From positions 62,001 through 126,000 of the forward strand of contig NZ_JAIOUV010000004.1 in the NCBI RefSeq assembly GCF_019931145.1: a stretch of DNA of 64,000 bases. Direction: 5' to 3'. This DNA comes from Marinicella meishanensis. Lineage in GTDB: Bacteria; Pseudomonadota; Gammaproteobacteria; Xanthomonadales; Marinicellaceae. The notes beneath the pieces are model-generated. The model made no database searches and was not told the origin of the DNA. It saw only the letters and a list, made by a program, of their open reading frames with translations. Position numbers and translations under genes: made by a program. Shown here piece by piece: positions 16,176 through 25,047 of this stretch (within the stretch, counting starts at the first letter, position 1; every line of letters starts with the position of its first letter).

Positions 16176-17137
16176 ACCAGCCAGCAGTCAAGCCCATGAA
16201 TGACGCCCAATTGGCCATAGATGTGCGGGGTTTGGTCAAAGCCTTTGACGGCCACCCGGTGGTCAATGGCATCGACATCCAAATGCCCAAAGGCCAAGTA
16301 TGGGGCTTCCTCGGGCCCAATGGCTCCGGTAAAACCACCACCATTCGCATGATTTGTGGCTTGCTCAAACCCACCGCTGGTACCGGACTGTTTTTGGGCC
16401 ATGACATCATCACCGAGGCTGAAATCATCAAGCGGTCCACCGGTTACATGACGCAGAAATTTTCCTTTTGGGCCGACCTGTCAATCCGCCAAAACCTCGA
16501 GTTTGTGGCCCGGTTGTACAACCAGCCCAACACCCGGGTATTGGTTGACGAAACCCTGGACGCATTGGGCTTAACCCACCGCCAAAATCAATTGGCCGGG
16601 GCCCTGTCAGGCGGCTGGAAACAACGCCTGGCCTTGGCCGCCGTGACCATGCACCGACCCCAGTTGCTGCTGTTGGATGAACCCACAGCCGGGGTGGATC
16701 CCCAAGCGCGGCGGGATTTTTGGGATCAGATTCACCGCTTTTCCGACCAAGGCATGACCATTCTGGTTTCCACCCATTACATGGATGAAGCGGAACGTTG
16801 TGATCAGATTGTCTACCTGGCCCACGGTGAATTGATCACCCAAGGCACGGTCAAAGACGTGATCAGCCAATCCGGTTTGAAAACCTTCAAAGGCTCTGGA
16901 CCGCAGGTGCGGCAGATGGCGACCTGGCTCAAAGGCCAAGCCGGCATCGAACACGTCGCCTACTTCGGCAATGCCCTGCATGTCAGCAGCACCGACCCAG
17001 CCGCTTTGGCGGCGGCCATCCAACGCAGTGCACAACAAGCCGCTGACATCAAATGGCAAGCGGTGGAGCCCAGCTTGGAAGACACCTTTATCGCCTTGAT
17101 GGCCCAAAGCGGCGCCGATCAGCGAACCCACGGATGA
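16169..17137 (+). CDS. ABC exporter ATP-binding protein
   Basis: A 322-residue ABC ATPase of the ABC-2/CcmA type. Walker A is GPNGSGKTT (about residues 50-58), the Q-loop lies in YMTQKFSFW, signature LSGGWKQR, Walker B LLLLDEPTAGVDP, and the switch His in VSTHYMDEAE. A C-terminal extension of about 80 residues ends PSLEDTFIALM, typical of drug and polysaccharide ABC-2 exporters. E. coli YbhF, the counterpart in a similar operon, has two fused ATPase domains and this one has a single domain. The ATG at 16169 overlaps the adaptor stop. The ATG at 16196 is a later option. Confidence 0.93.
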   Translation: MVNQPAVKPMNDAQLAIDVRGLVKAFDGHPVVNGIDIQMPKGQVWGFLGPNGSGKTTTIRMICGLLKPTAGTGLFLGHDIITEAEIIKRSTGYMTQKFSFWADLSIRQNLEFVARLYNQPNTRVLVDETLDALGLTHRQNQLAGALSGGWKQRLALAAVTMHRPQLLLLDEPTAGVDPQARRDFWDQIHRFSDQGMTILVSTHYMDEAERCDQIVYLAHGELITQGTVKDVISQSGLKTFKGSGPQVRQMATWLKGQAGIEHVAYFGNALHVSSTDPAALAAAIQRSAQQAADIKWQAVEPSLEDTFIALMAQSGADQRTHG

Positions 17138-17144
17138 ATCACCC

Positions 17145-18299
17145 ATGAGTACACCGCATACAACCCAATGGTCACATTGCAGCAGTCGCATCAATGCCAT
17201 CCTGCGCAAAGAATTCATCCAAATGTTCCGCGACCGCATGACCTTTGCCATGATGCTGGCCATCCCCTTGATGCAGCTGATGTTGTTTGGGTTTGCCATC
17301 AACACCGATCCCAAACACTTGCCCACCGCGGTTTATGCCGAAGACAACTCACCGTTGGTGCGCAGCATCATTCGGGGCTTGTCGGTGTCGGAGTACTACC
17401 ACATCACCCACCGCTCAAGCAGCCCCCAAGAAAACAGTGACTTGTTGGCCCGTGGCGATGTGGCCTTTGCGGTGCATGTGCCGGCCGGCTTCAGCGACCA
17501 ATTGATCAAGGGCCTGCGGCCGCCGTTGTTGATCGAAGCCGATGCTTCCGACCCTTCGGCTTCATCCAATGCCATCGGCCGCATCCAGGACATCATCAAC
17601 CAGGCACTGCGGCATGACTTGACGGGGCCGCTGCAACACCTGGCCACTTCACCCGGCCCGGTGTCGGTGATCGTCCACCCCCGTTACAACCCGGAAGGCA
17701 AATCTCAATACAACATTGTGCCTGGCCTGTTGGGGGTGATCCTGACCATGACCCTGGTGATGATCACCTCCATGGCCATGACCCGCGAAGCCGAAACCGG
17801 CACGTTGGAGAACCTGCTGGCCATGCCGGCCCGGCCAATTGAAGTGATGTTGGGCAAGATCCTGCCCTATGTGGTGATTGGTGGGGTACAAACCGGGGTG
17901 GTGCTGTTGGCCGCCCACCACGTGTTTGCCGTGCCCTTCATAGGCCCGTTACCAGATTTGCTGTTAGGGGTGATGCTGTTCATCGTCACCAACCTGGCTT
18001 TGGGGTTCACCTTTTCTACCCTGGCCCGCACCCAAATGCAGGCCATGCAACTGACGTTCTTTTTCTTTTTGCCATCCATCCTGTTGTCCGGCTTCATGTT
18101 CCCGTTCCGCGGCATGCCCGGATGGGCTCAAGCCATCGGTGAAGTGCTGCCTTTGACCCACTTCCTGCGCATCATCCGCGGCATCATGCTCAAAGGCACC
18201 GATTTGATGGACCACCAACCAGACCTGCTGGCCTTACTGGCATTCACCACCGTGATCGGCTTGATCGCCATCACGCGTTACAAACAAACTTTGGATTGA
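17145..18299 (+). CDS. ABC-2 type exporter permease
   Basis: A 384-residue permease of the YbhS/YbhR/YhhJ type. One N-terminal helix (MTFAMMLAIPLMQLMLFGFA) is followed by a large periplasmic loop (about 55-180, with TDPKHLPTAVYAEDNSP), then five C-terminal helices (about 185-378). The family motif MTREAETGTLENLLAMPARP lies in the cytoplasmic loop and PFRGMPGWAQAIGEVLPLTHF near the end. It is seven bases after the ATPase. E. coli-like operons carry two permease genes and here there is one, so the transporter should be a permease homodimer. The substrate is unknown, probably a drug or amphipathic compound. Confidence 0.92.
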   Translation: MSTPHTTQWSHCSSRINAILRKEFIQMFRDRMTFAMMLAIPLMQLMLFGFAINTDPKHLPTAVYAEDNSPLVRSIIRGLSVSEYYHITHRSSSPQENSDLLARGDVAFAVHVPAGFSDQLIKGLRPPLLIEADASDPSASSNAIGRIQDIINQALRHDLTGPLQHLATSPGPVSVIVHPRYNPEGKSQYNIVPGLLGVILTMTLVMITSMAMTREAETGTLENLLAMPARPIEVMLGKILPYVVIGGVQTGVVLLAAHHVFAVPFIGPLPDLLLGVMLFIVTNLALGFTFSTLARTQMQAMQLTFFFFLPSILLSGFMFPFRGMPGWAQAIGEVLPLTHFLRIIRGIMLKGTDLMDHQPDLLALLAFTTVIGLIAITRYKQTLD

Positions 18300-18341
18300 C
18301 TGAACAATTTGTCCGGCATGGACGGGGTCAATCTATTCTTT

Positions 18342-18360
18342 ACAAATAATAATCATTTTC
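18342..18360 (+). promoter_or_regulatory. Fur-box-like site before ferric-iron transporter
   Basis: The run ATAATCATTTTC (18349-18360) matches 11 of 12 bases of the right part of the Fur consensus, and the full 19-mer matches at 14 positions. It lies 41 bp before the substrate-binding protein gene, where it would cover the promoter. This predicts iron repression of the ABC transporter. Confidence 0.7.
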
Positions 18361-18401
18361 ATTAAAATAACAGCTTTCTTGATCAACCCAATCAGAACCC
18401 C

Positions 18402-19421
18402 ATGAAACCACCCATCCTTTTGCCGTTCATCGCCCTGCTGATCCTGAGTGCTTGTGCCGAACAAGCCAACCCCGAACTCAATATCTACTCTTCGCGCAAA
18501 GAAGCCTTGATCAAGCCGGTGTTGGATCAATTCACCGCTGCCACCGGTATCGAAGTGAATTTGGTCACCGGTAAAGACGATGCCTTGATCGAGCGCTTGC
18601 GCGCTGAAGGCGCTGCATCCCCAGCCGATGTGCTGATCACGGTGGATGCCGGACGTTTGTACCGCGCCAAAGCCCAAGGCTTGACCCAAGCCATCAACAG
18701 CACGGTGGTCACCCAAGCCATTCCGGCGACTTATCGGGATCCAGACAATCACTGGTTTGGTTTGTCTCTGCGCGCCCGACCCATCATGTACGCCAAAGAT
18801 CGGGTCGACCCCAGCACGTTGACTGATTACGCCTCGATCACTGCACAGCAATGGCAAGGAAAAGTGTGTATTCGATCATCATCCAACATCTATAACCAGT
18901 CGCTGGTGGCGTCCATGATTGCCAGTGAGGGTGTCGAAGCCGTCGAAACCTGGGCTGCTGGGGTGGTGAACAATTTTGCCCGCCAACCGGTGGGTGGCGA
19001 CCGCGATCAAATCAAAGCCGTGGCCGCCGGTCAATGTGACTTGGCCGTGGCCAACACCTATTATTTATTTGGCATGTTACAGTCAGACGATGCGGCCGAA
19101 GTTGCAGCCGCAGAACAAGTGGCGGTGTTTTGGCCCAACCAGGCCGACCGCGGCACCCACGTCAACGTCTCCGGCATCGCCGTGACAAAAGCGGCGAAAA
19201 ACCGGGACCACGCCCAACAACTGCTGGAGTTTTTGGTGCAAGCCGAGGCCCAAAGTTGGTATGCCAACGCCAACGGTGAATACCCGGTAACCGCCGACAT
19301 CGAAGCACACCCCCTGTTGGCGGCCTGGGGTGACTTCAAAAAGGACGCCTTGAACTTGTCTCGATTGGGTGAATTGAATCCCGAAGCGGTGAAAATCATG
19401 GACCGTGCCGGCTGGCCTTAA
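18402..19421 (+). CDS. Ferric-iron ABC transporter substrate-binding lipoprotein
   Basis: A 339-residue periplasmic binding protein of the FbpA/FutA (Fe3+) family. It has a lipoprotein signal ending LLILSACAEQ (Cys about 17), then the family opening LNIYSSRKEALIKPVLDQF, and VNLVTGKDDALIERLRAEG with SPADVLITVDAGRLYRA. YNQSLVASMI and the Tyr-rich VANTYYLFGML provide the likely iron-coordinating tyrosines, and NPEAVKIMDRAGWP closes it. It is first in an operon with permease and ATPase genes and lies behind a Fur-box-like site. It captures free or chelated ferric iron in the periplasm. Confidence 0.92.
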   Translation: MKPPILLPFIALLILSACAEQANPELNIYSSRKEALIKPVLDQFTAATGIEVNLVTGKDDALIERLRAEGAASPADVLITVDAGRLYRAKAQGLTQAINSTVVTQAIPATYRDPDNHWFGLSLRARPIMYAKDRVDPSTLTDYASITAQQWQGKVCIRSSSNIYNQSLVASMIASEGVEAVETWAAGVVNNFARQPVGGDRDQIKAVAAGQCDLAVANTYYLFGMLQSDDAAEVAAAEQVAVFWPNQADRGTHVNVSGIAVTKAAKNRDHAQQLLEFLVQAEAQSWYANANGEYPVTADIEAHPLLAAWGDFKKDALNLSRLGELNPEAVKIMDRAGWP

Positions 19422-19476
19422 ACCACCAAACCGGGTAACATGTGAAGCCTTGAACAGATGATCCCAACCCGTTTTT

Positions 19477-21108
19477 TTGAAACCCAGAATCCATAAATCA
19501 GCAACCTGGCTGTGGCTGTTGTCGCTGGTCTTTGTGTTGCCTTTTGTTGCCTTGCTGTGGCAAGCCGTCACCCCCGAGTCGGCGGTCTGGCAACACCTGT
19601 CGACCACCGTTCTACCAGTCTATTTGCAACAGTCTTTGTGGTTGTTGTTGGGGGTCGGGGTGGGCACTTTGCTGCTGGGTGTCAGCACCGCCTGGTTGGT
19701 GGCTCGTTATGTGTTTCCTGGGCACCGGCACTGGCAATGGCTGTTGATTCTGCCGATGGCCATGCCAGGCTACATCGTCGCCTATGCCTACACTTGGTGG
19801 TTGGATGTGGCCGGACCCTTGCAAAGCACATTGCGGGCGCAATTCGGCTGGTCATTTGACGATTATTGGTTCCCCAACATCCGCTCTCTGGGTGGCGCCG
19901 TGCTGGTCTTGACTGTGGTGTTGTATCCCTACGTTTATTTGTTGTCCCGCGCGGCCTTTCAACAGCTCTCCAAACAAATGTGGGAAGCCCACCAATTGGC
20001 CGGCGGCCAAAACTTCTTTCGACGCATGGCCTTGCCTTTGGCCCGGCCGGCCATCTTTGGTGGCTTGGCCTTGGTGATGATGGAAACTTTGGCCGATTAT
20101 GGCACCGTGCAGTTTTTTGGCATCAACACCTTGACCACCGGCATCTTCAAAACCTGGTTTGGTTTGGGCTCATTGTCAGGCGCGGCCCAAATCGCGTGTT
20201 TGCTGCTGGGCCTGGTGTTGTTGATCATGGGACTGGAAAAAGTCTGGCGTGGAGCGGCCCGCTATGATGTGGTCAATGATGGCCTGCCAGGCACACAAAA
20301 AACAACCTTGCGCGGTTGGCGGGCTTGGCTCGGCACCTTGTGGTGTGGCCTGGTGGTCGGCCTGGGCTTCGTGGCACCGCTGGTGCTGTTGTTGTTGATG
20401 GCGGGACAATCCCAAATCAAGCTGTGGTGGACTGACTTCATGGCGCTGATCATCAACACCTTTTGGGTGGCCAGCTTGGCGGCCTTGGTCACTGTGGCGG
20501 TGGCTTTGTTGGCCCAATACGTCAAACGCCACACCCACCACCGGCCGACCCAAAGACTGGTTCAAAGCCTGGGTTTGGGCTATGCCATTCCCGGCTTGGT
20601 GATCGCTGTGGGCGTGTCCATGGCTTATGGCTGGTTGGACCAAGGCATCAATGGGTTGCGCGCTTGGTATGCCGATGCGCCGGCCATGTTGTTCTTCAGT
20701 GGCGGCTTCATCGCTTTGATCACTGCCTATGTGATCCGTTTTTTGGCCGTGGCCATGAAACCATTGGAGGCGGCTTATCAAGGCATCAGCCACACCTATG
20801 ATGAAGCCAGCCTGTTGACCGGTAACAGCCACCAACAAACTTTTCGCCGCATCCATTGGCCCTTGTTGAAAAGCAGCCTGTGGACCGCCGCGTTGTTGGT
20901 CTTTGTCGATCTGCTCAAAGAATTGCCTGCCACCTTGGTGCTCAGGCCATTTAATTTCAACACCCTGGCCGTCAAAGCCTATGAATTGGCCTCGGATGAA
21001 CGCCTGGCCGATGCCGCCATTCCGGCTTTGAGCATTGTTGCTGTGGGTTTGTTGCCTGTGTTATTGTTGAACAAAAGAATCAATCGTGCCCATGACAACC
21101 ACCCTTGA
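19477..21108 (+). CDS. Ferric-iron ABC transporter permease (fused two-domain)
   Basis: A 543-residue permease of the FbpB/SfuB family with about twelve membrane helices in two homologous halves. Each half has a cytoplasmic ATPase-docking loop (EAHQLAGGQNFFRRMALPLARP in the first, EASLLTGNSHQQTFRRIHWPLL in the second). The only start before the conserved first helix in this frame is the TTG at 19477, without a Shine-Dalgarno. An ATG at 19458 sits in another frame and would join this one if a run of seven T (19472-19478) were one base shorter. See findings. It overlaps the ATPase gene by 17 bp. Confidence 0.88.
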   Translation: MKPRIHKSATWLWLLSLVFVLPFVALLWQAVTPESAVWQHLSTTVLPVYLQQSLWLLLGVGVGTLLLGVSTAWLVARYVFPGHRHWQWLLILPMAMPGYIVAYAYTWWLDVAGPLQSTLRAQFGWSFDDYWFPNIRSLGGAVLVLTVVLYPYVYLLSRAAFQQLSKQMWEAHQLAGGQNFFRRMALPLARPAIFGGLALVMMETLADYGTVQFFGINTLTTGIFKTWFGLGSLSGAAQIACLLLGLVLLIMGLEKVWRGAARYDVVNDGLPGTQKTTLRGWRAWLGTLWCGLVVGLGFVAPLVLLLLMAGQSQIKLWWTDFMALIINTFWVASLAALVTVAVALLAQYVKRHTHHRPTQRLVQSLGLGYAIPGLVIAVGVSMAYGWLDQGINGLRAWYADAPAMLFFSGGFIALITAYVIRFLAVAMKPLEAAYQGISHTYDEASLLTGNSHQQTFRRIHWPLLKSSLWTAALLVFVDLLKELPATLVLRPFNFNTLAVKAYELASDERLADAAIPALSIVAVGLLPVLLLNKRINRAHDNHP

Positions 21109-22135
21109 ATTGCAATCAGTGGCATTTGCTTATGACCACCAGAACCTGCTGCAAGACATCAGCTTGCAAATCCAAGCCGGACAAATCGGCTGTTTGCTGG
21201 GCCCCAGCGGCTGTGGCAAAAGCACCCTATTGCGGCTGGTGGCCGGCTTTGAACAACCCCGTTCAGGCGACATATTCATAGACCAACAACTGATCGCCAA
21301 TGCCCAACACCACAAACCACCCCAAGAACGACAAGTGGGCATGTTGTTTCAAGATTTGGCCTTGTTTCCGCACTTGTCGGTGCGTGACAACATCGCCTAT
21401 GGCTTACAGGCATTGGGTGCGGCTGAGCGCCAAAACAGAATCAAGCAGCTGTTGGACTTGTGTCGAATCCAAGGTCATCAATCGAAATTCCCACACCAAC
21501 TCTCTGGAGGCCAAAAACAACGGGTGGCTTTGGCCCGCGCCATGGCACCCAAACCCAAGTTGATCTTGTTGGATGAACCATTTTCCAGTGTCGATACGGG
21601 GTTGCAAGGCGACTTGGCTTTGGAGGTGAAATCGATGCTTCAAGCCGATCAATCCACTGCCTTGTGGGTAACCCACTCCATTGATGAAGCTTTTGCCGTG
21701 GCCGATCAAATGGGCGTGATGTTGTCTGGTCAGTTGCGACAATGGTCCAGCCCGCATGATTTGTATGAAACACCTGCCCATCCGGCGGTGGTGACCTTCC
21801 TCAATCACGCCAATTTAGTCAGCGGTCAATGCACCAAAGATGGTCAAATCGAAACACCCCTGGGGACCTTGTCATTGGCCAATCCCGAGCAATTTACCGC
21901 CGACCAAAAGGTGCAAATTGGCATTCCCAAACACCACATCAAGGTCACCGATGCCACCCCCAATGCGGTGGTCTCACAAACGATTTATCAGGGCGACCAT
22001 CACCTGATCACTGCCACCTTAAACCAGGGCGGCGTGGTGCAATGGCCACAAGCCCAAGCCTTGTCCAAACAACAAGCAGTGGCCCTGCAGGTGGGTACCA
22101 AACAAGGTTATGTGGGGTTTGCTGACCCAAGCTGA
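21092..22135 (+). CDS. Ferric-iron ABC transporter ATP-binding protein
   Basis: A 347-residue ATPase of the FbpC/CysA/PotA group. Walker A is GPSGCGKST (about residues 36-44), Q-loop [14 protein letters not shown], signature [14 protein letters not shown], Walker [12 protein letters not shown], and switch His in [11 protein letters not shown]. The C-terminal part (about 240-347) is a beta-rich regulatory domain of the TOBE type. The ATG at 21092 was taken, and a GTG at 21086 would add two residues. It completes the Fur-linked iron importer and is followed by a strong hairpin at 22144-22176. Confidence 0.93.
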   Translation: MTTTLELQSVAFAYDHQNLLQDISLQIQAGQIGCLLGPSGCGKSTLLRLVAGFEQPRSGDIFIDQQLIANAQHHKPPQERQVGMLFQDLALFPHLSVRDNIAYGLQALGAAERQNRIKQLLDLCRIQGHQSKFPHQLSGGQKQRVALARAMAPKPKLILLDEPFSSVDTGLQGDLALEVKSMLQADQSTALWVTHSIDEAFAVADQMGVMLSGQLRQWSSPHDLYETPAHPAVVTFLNHANLVSGQCTKDGQIETPLGTLSLANPEQFTADQKVQIGIPKHHIKVTDATPNAVVSQTIYQGDHHLITATLNQGGVVQWPQAQALSKQQAVALQVGTKQGYVGFADPS

Positions 22136-22143
22136 CGCGCAAA

Positions 22144-22176
22144 AAAATCAGCCATGGCGAAACCATGGCTGATTTT
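22144..22176. terminator. Bidirectional hairpin terminator
   Basis: AAAATCAGCCATGG (22144-22157), loop CGAAA, and CCATGGCTGATTTT (22163-22176): a perfect 14-bp stem with A and T runs at its ends. It lies between the convergent iron ABC operon and TonB receptor gene and can end transcription from both sides. Confidence 0.85.
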
Positions 22177-22218
22177 GGTTGGTGACTTGACAGCCACCTC
22201 AGGGGGTTGGGTCCTCGG

Positions 22219-24396
22219 TCAGAAGCGCCAGTTGGCCGTCAACCGGGCATTCAATGGAGCACCCACCGTTGCTTGGTGCGTGCTGTGGGCATTGGGAAAA
22301 TACAGTTCATCGGTCAAGTTTTCCACATTCAACTGGATGCTGAACTGATCCGACAGGTCGTAATATGCCGCGGCATCAAAGCGGGTGAAACTGGGCAATT
22401 TGGCCGAGTTGCTGTTGTTGATGAAACTCTCGTCTTGGTAAGTAAAACCAAAACCCATGCCGAACTGATCGTTTAATTGGAAGTTATTCCACAGTGAGAA
22501 CGTATTCTCAGGCAATTCACGGGGGCGCAAGCCAGTGTTGCCACTGCGATTCACTTGCTCGCCATCCAAATAGCTGTAGCCAGCCGAGATGAACCATTGG
22601 TCATTGATTTGGCCTTTCAGCTGGGCCTCAAATCCGGTGATTTCAGAATCAATCACATCCAAAGTGGCCGGGTCATCGTCAGCCACCTGCGGGGAACTTT
22701 GTTCAATTTCAAAGAGCGCTGCGGTCAAACTCAAACCTTGGGCAAAATCCCACTTAAAACCGGCTTCCAGGTTGGTGAAGGTATTGGGATCGAGTTGGTT
22801 GTTGTTGCCATTGATGTTGGCAAACTGTTCACCACTGCGCGGCAAGAACGACTCGCTGTAACTGGCATACAATGACATGTCTTCTTGGGGTTTGAAGATC
22901 AAACCGGCTCGAGGTAACACTTCTTCATCTTTGCGGCTGCGGGTTTCGGCGGCCACGACATTGAATACTGTGATGTCAAAACTGTCGAAGCGGGCCCCCA
23001 AAATTAAATCCAATCGGTCTGAAAGCTGGATTTCGTCTTGTACGTACGCTGAGAACACCTCGATGTCCACGTGGGTGTCGTCGTTCAAATCAGCGGTGAA
23101 ATCGTTCATGGTGGGATTGCCCGAAGCATTCACACCCACGCCATTGCGCAGATCCAAGGGCCGGTTGATGACAAAGATTTCGTTGTCATCCAGGGTGGTG
23201 TTCCAGAACGCGTTGTAACGGTCTTGATCTGAGGCGGTGTCGATGAATTCGACGCCAGTGATCAGGGTGTGCTCCACATCACCGGTCATGAATTGACCAA
23301 TCAAATTACCGGAAACGATCAGGTTTTCCCGTTGGGTGGTGTCCACATAACCGTCCAAGGTGACCACATCAGGGCTGTTGGCCTGGTCGTATCCAGACAC
23401 GTAAAAGTTTTGATAGAACTTGTCATAATCGCCGTAAAAGGCACTGAAGTTGCCTTTCAGGTTGTCACTGAAGGCGTGTTGCAACGAAGCGCGGAACAGG
23501 TGTGCTTCCAGGGCATTCAAATTCAGACTGGGATCGCCAAACACGATGTCTTCAAAGGCTGCAACCGGTCGACCATTGGTGCCGGTGGGGATGCCGCGAT
23601 CAATGAATCGCTCATGATCCACATACTCATATGACAGGTCCAAAGTGGTGTCGATGCCCAAGGCAAAACGTGCGGTGGGGTTGATGCCCACGCGGTCACC
23701 GTCAAAAAAGTCGCGGTGGTTTTCCAAGCCCTCAAACATGGCATTGATGCGGAAGGCTGAATGATCTCCGGTGTCAAAATTGCTGTCGATTTGGAGGCCA
23801 AAACTGCCGAATGAATCGACACTGGTTTGCAACTCATTGAAGGCCATGCCCAACACCCCTTTCTTGGTGACCCGGTTCAAGATACCGCCGGTACCGCCTC
23901 GACCAAACAACAAAGCATTGGGGCCTCGCAAAATCTCAACCTGCTCCAGGTTATACAACGGGCGGTAGTATTGCACATCGTCTCGCACACCATCGATGAA
24001 GAAGTCGGCGGTTGATCGCACCCCACGAAACACCACCGAATCTCGGTGACCTTCACCTTGTGAGGTGTTCACTCCTGGCGTGTAATCGATGATGTCGCTG
24101 ATGCTGTCAAAGCCTCGCAATTTGATTTCATCGGCAGTCATGATGGTCAAACTTTGTGGCACATCAATGATCGGCGTGGGCGTCTTCAGGGCATTGATTT
24201 GATCCGCATACAAAAAATTTCCCTGCACCACCAAGGTGTCCAGGTTCTCATCTTCATCGCTTTGTGTTGGTGAGTTCGACTGATCCACTTTGGGATCAAC
24301 GGCCGGTTCAGAATGGGTTTGGGCAATGACGGAAAAAGTGAACAGCATGGCGAACAGGGCTGACAGAACCAGCTGTTTGTTTGAGTTGGATTTCAT
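22219..24396 (-). CDS. TonB-dependent siderophore receptor
   Basis: A 725-residue outer-membrane receptor. Signal peptide to about residue 26 (SALFAMLFTFSVIAQ), TonB-box-like DTLVVQG (about 53-59), then the plug domain with TPTPIIDVPQSLTIMT, GFDSISDIIDYTPGVN, FFIDGVRDDVQYYRPLYNLE and VEILRGPNALLFGRGGTGG. The barrel contains GARFDSFDI and LYASYSESFLPRSGEQ and ends in the terminal Phe signature (ARLTANWRF). Features match the FhuA/FhuE/FcuA siderophore class rather than heme or vitamin B12 receptors. A Fur-box-like site lies 41 bp upstream. It is convergent with the ferric ABC transporter, so the two together cover outer- and inner-membrane iron uptake. Confidence 0.93.
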   Translation of the reverse strand: MKSNSNKQLVLSALFAMLFTFSVIAQTHSEPAVDPKVDQSNSPTQSDEDENLDTLVVQGNFLYADQINALKTPTPIIDVPQSLTIMTADEIKLRGFDSISDIIDYTPGVNTSQGEGHRDSVVFRGVRSTADFFIDGVRDDVQYYRPLYNLEQVEILRGPNALLFGRGGTGGILNRVTKKGVLGMAFNELQTSVDSFGSFGLQIDSNFDTGDHSAFRINAMFEGLENHRDFFDGDRVGINPTARFALGIDTTLDLSYEYVDHERFIDRGIPTGTNGRPVAAFEDIVFGDPSLNLNALEAHLFRASLQHAFSDNLKGNFSAFYGDYDKFYQNFYVSGYDQANSPDVVTLDGYVDTTQRENLIVSGNLIGQFMTGDVEHTLITGVEFIDTASDQDRYNAFWNTTLDDNEIFVINRPLDLRNGVGVNASGNPTMNDFTADLNDDTHVDIEVFSAYVQDEIQLSDRLDLILGARFDSFDITVFNVVAAETRSRKDEEVLPRAGLIFKPQEDMSLYASYSESFLPRSGEQFANINGNNNQLDPNTFTNLEAGFKWDFAQGLSLTAALFEIEQSSPQVADDDPATLDVIDSEITGFEAQLKGQINDQWFISAGYSYLDGEQVNRSGNTGLRPRELPENTFSLWNNFQLNDQFGMGFGFTYQDESFINNSNSAKLPSFTRFDAAAYYDLSDQFSIQLNVENLTDELYFPNAHSTHQATVGAPLNARLTANWRF

Positions 24397-24436
24397 GTTG
24401 AAATGATTGTAAGAATGAATATGTGCGAATTTTATT

Positions 24437-24455
24437 GATAACGAGAATGATTGTC
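24437..24455 (-). promoter_or_regulatory. Fur-box-like site before TonB receptor
   Basis: GATAACGAGAATGATTGTC matches the 19-bp Fur consensus at 15 positions. It lies 41 bp upstream of the receptor start, where a promoter would be expected, so iron should repress the gene. Confidence 0.75.
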
Positions 24456-24586
24456 AATTACGTTATAAACAATTTTTTAACATCACCTGGCGATTGCTTA
24501 AACCGCCTTCACTCAGCACCCTTGATCGACATCACCCGTTATCAGCAGACTTTGGGTTGACTGTCAGGTCAGAGCGTGACTGCAGA

Positions 24587-24988
24587 TCACTCAGTCAGTT
24601 GTTTTTTGACAAAATCTATGCGCGCCGTGTTGGCTTTGGCTCCGAATTTTGGGTAAAGCTCAAGCAGTTCCAACCACACTTTGAGAAATGAGCGATCAGC
24701 AATCACCGCTGACATGTCCTGAATGTATTGCTGTTGCATTTGCCGGAGCGTTGTTCTGATTGATTTCATGGTTTTGTAGCAAGGCCCACACAGCTCACGG
24801 TGGGCCCACATATAGACTTTCTTGACTTCAAAAGCCTCTTTTTGATCTTTGGCGAGGAACACAGCTTCCTGCCGGCACTTTTTACAGGTGTATTTTTTAT
24901 CCTGATAATCATCACCCAGAAATTCGTGGCCCACTGAACGTTTTGAGGCTGCCGAATAGGCGTCTTTGTTGATGCGGTATTTTTTCAT
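24587..24988 (-). CDS. Zinc-ribbon domain protein
   Basis: A 133-residue cytoplasmic protein with a likely four-cysteine zinc site: YTCKKCRQEAVFLAKDQKEA (first CxxC near residues 35-38) and ELCGPCYKTMKS (second CxxC near 67-70). A helical C-terminal half ends LLELYPKFGAKANTARIDFV. It resembles small proteins annotated 'probable zinc-ribbon domain', whose role is unknown. The fold could bind nucleic acid. It has no obvious operon partner. The ATG at 24988 starts MKKYRINKDAYS. Confidence 0.7.
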   Translation of the reverse strand: MKKYRINKDAYSAASKRSVGHEFLGDDYQDKKYTCKKCRQEAVFLAKDQKEAFEVKKVYMWAHRELCGPCYKTMKSIRTTLRQMQQQYIQDMSAVIADRSFLKVWLELLELYPKFGAKANTARIDFVKKQLTE

Positions 24989-25047
24989 GGTTTAAACACG
25001 TATACCCGGATCAAGTCAGGAAATAACAGGGTTTCATATCACTGAAA

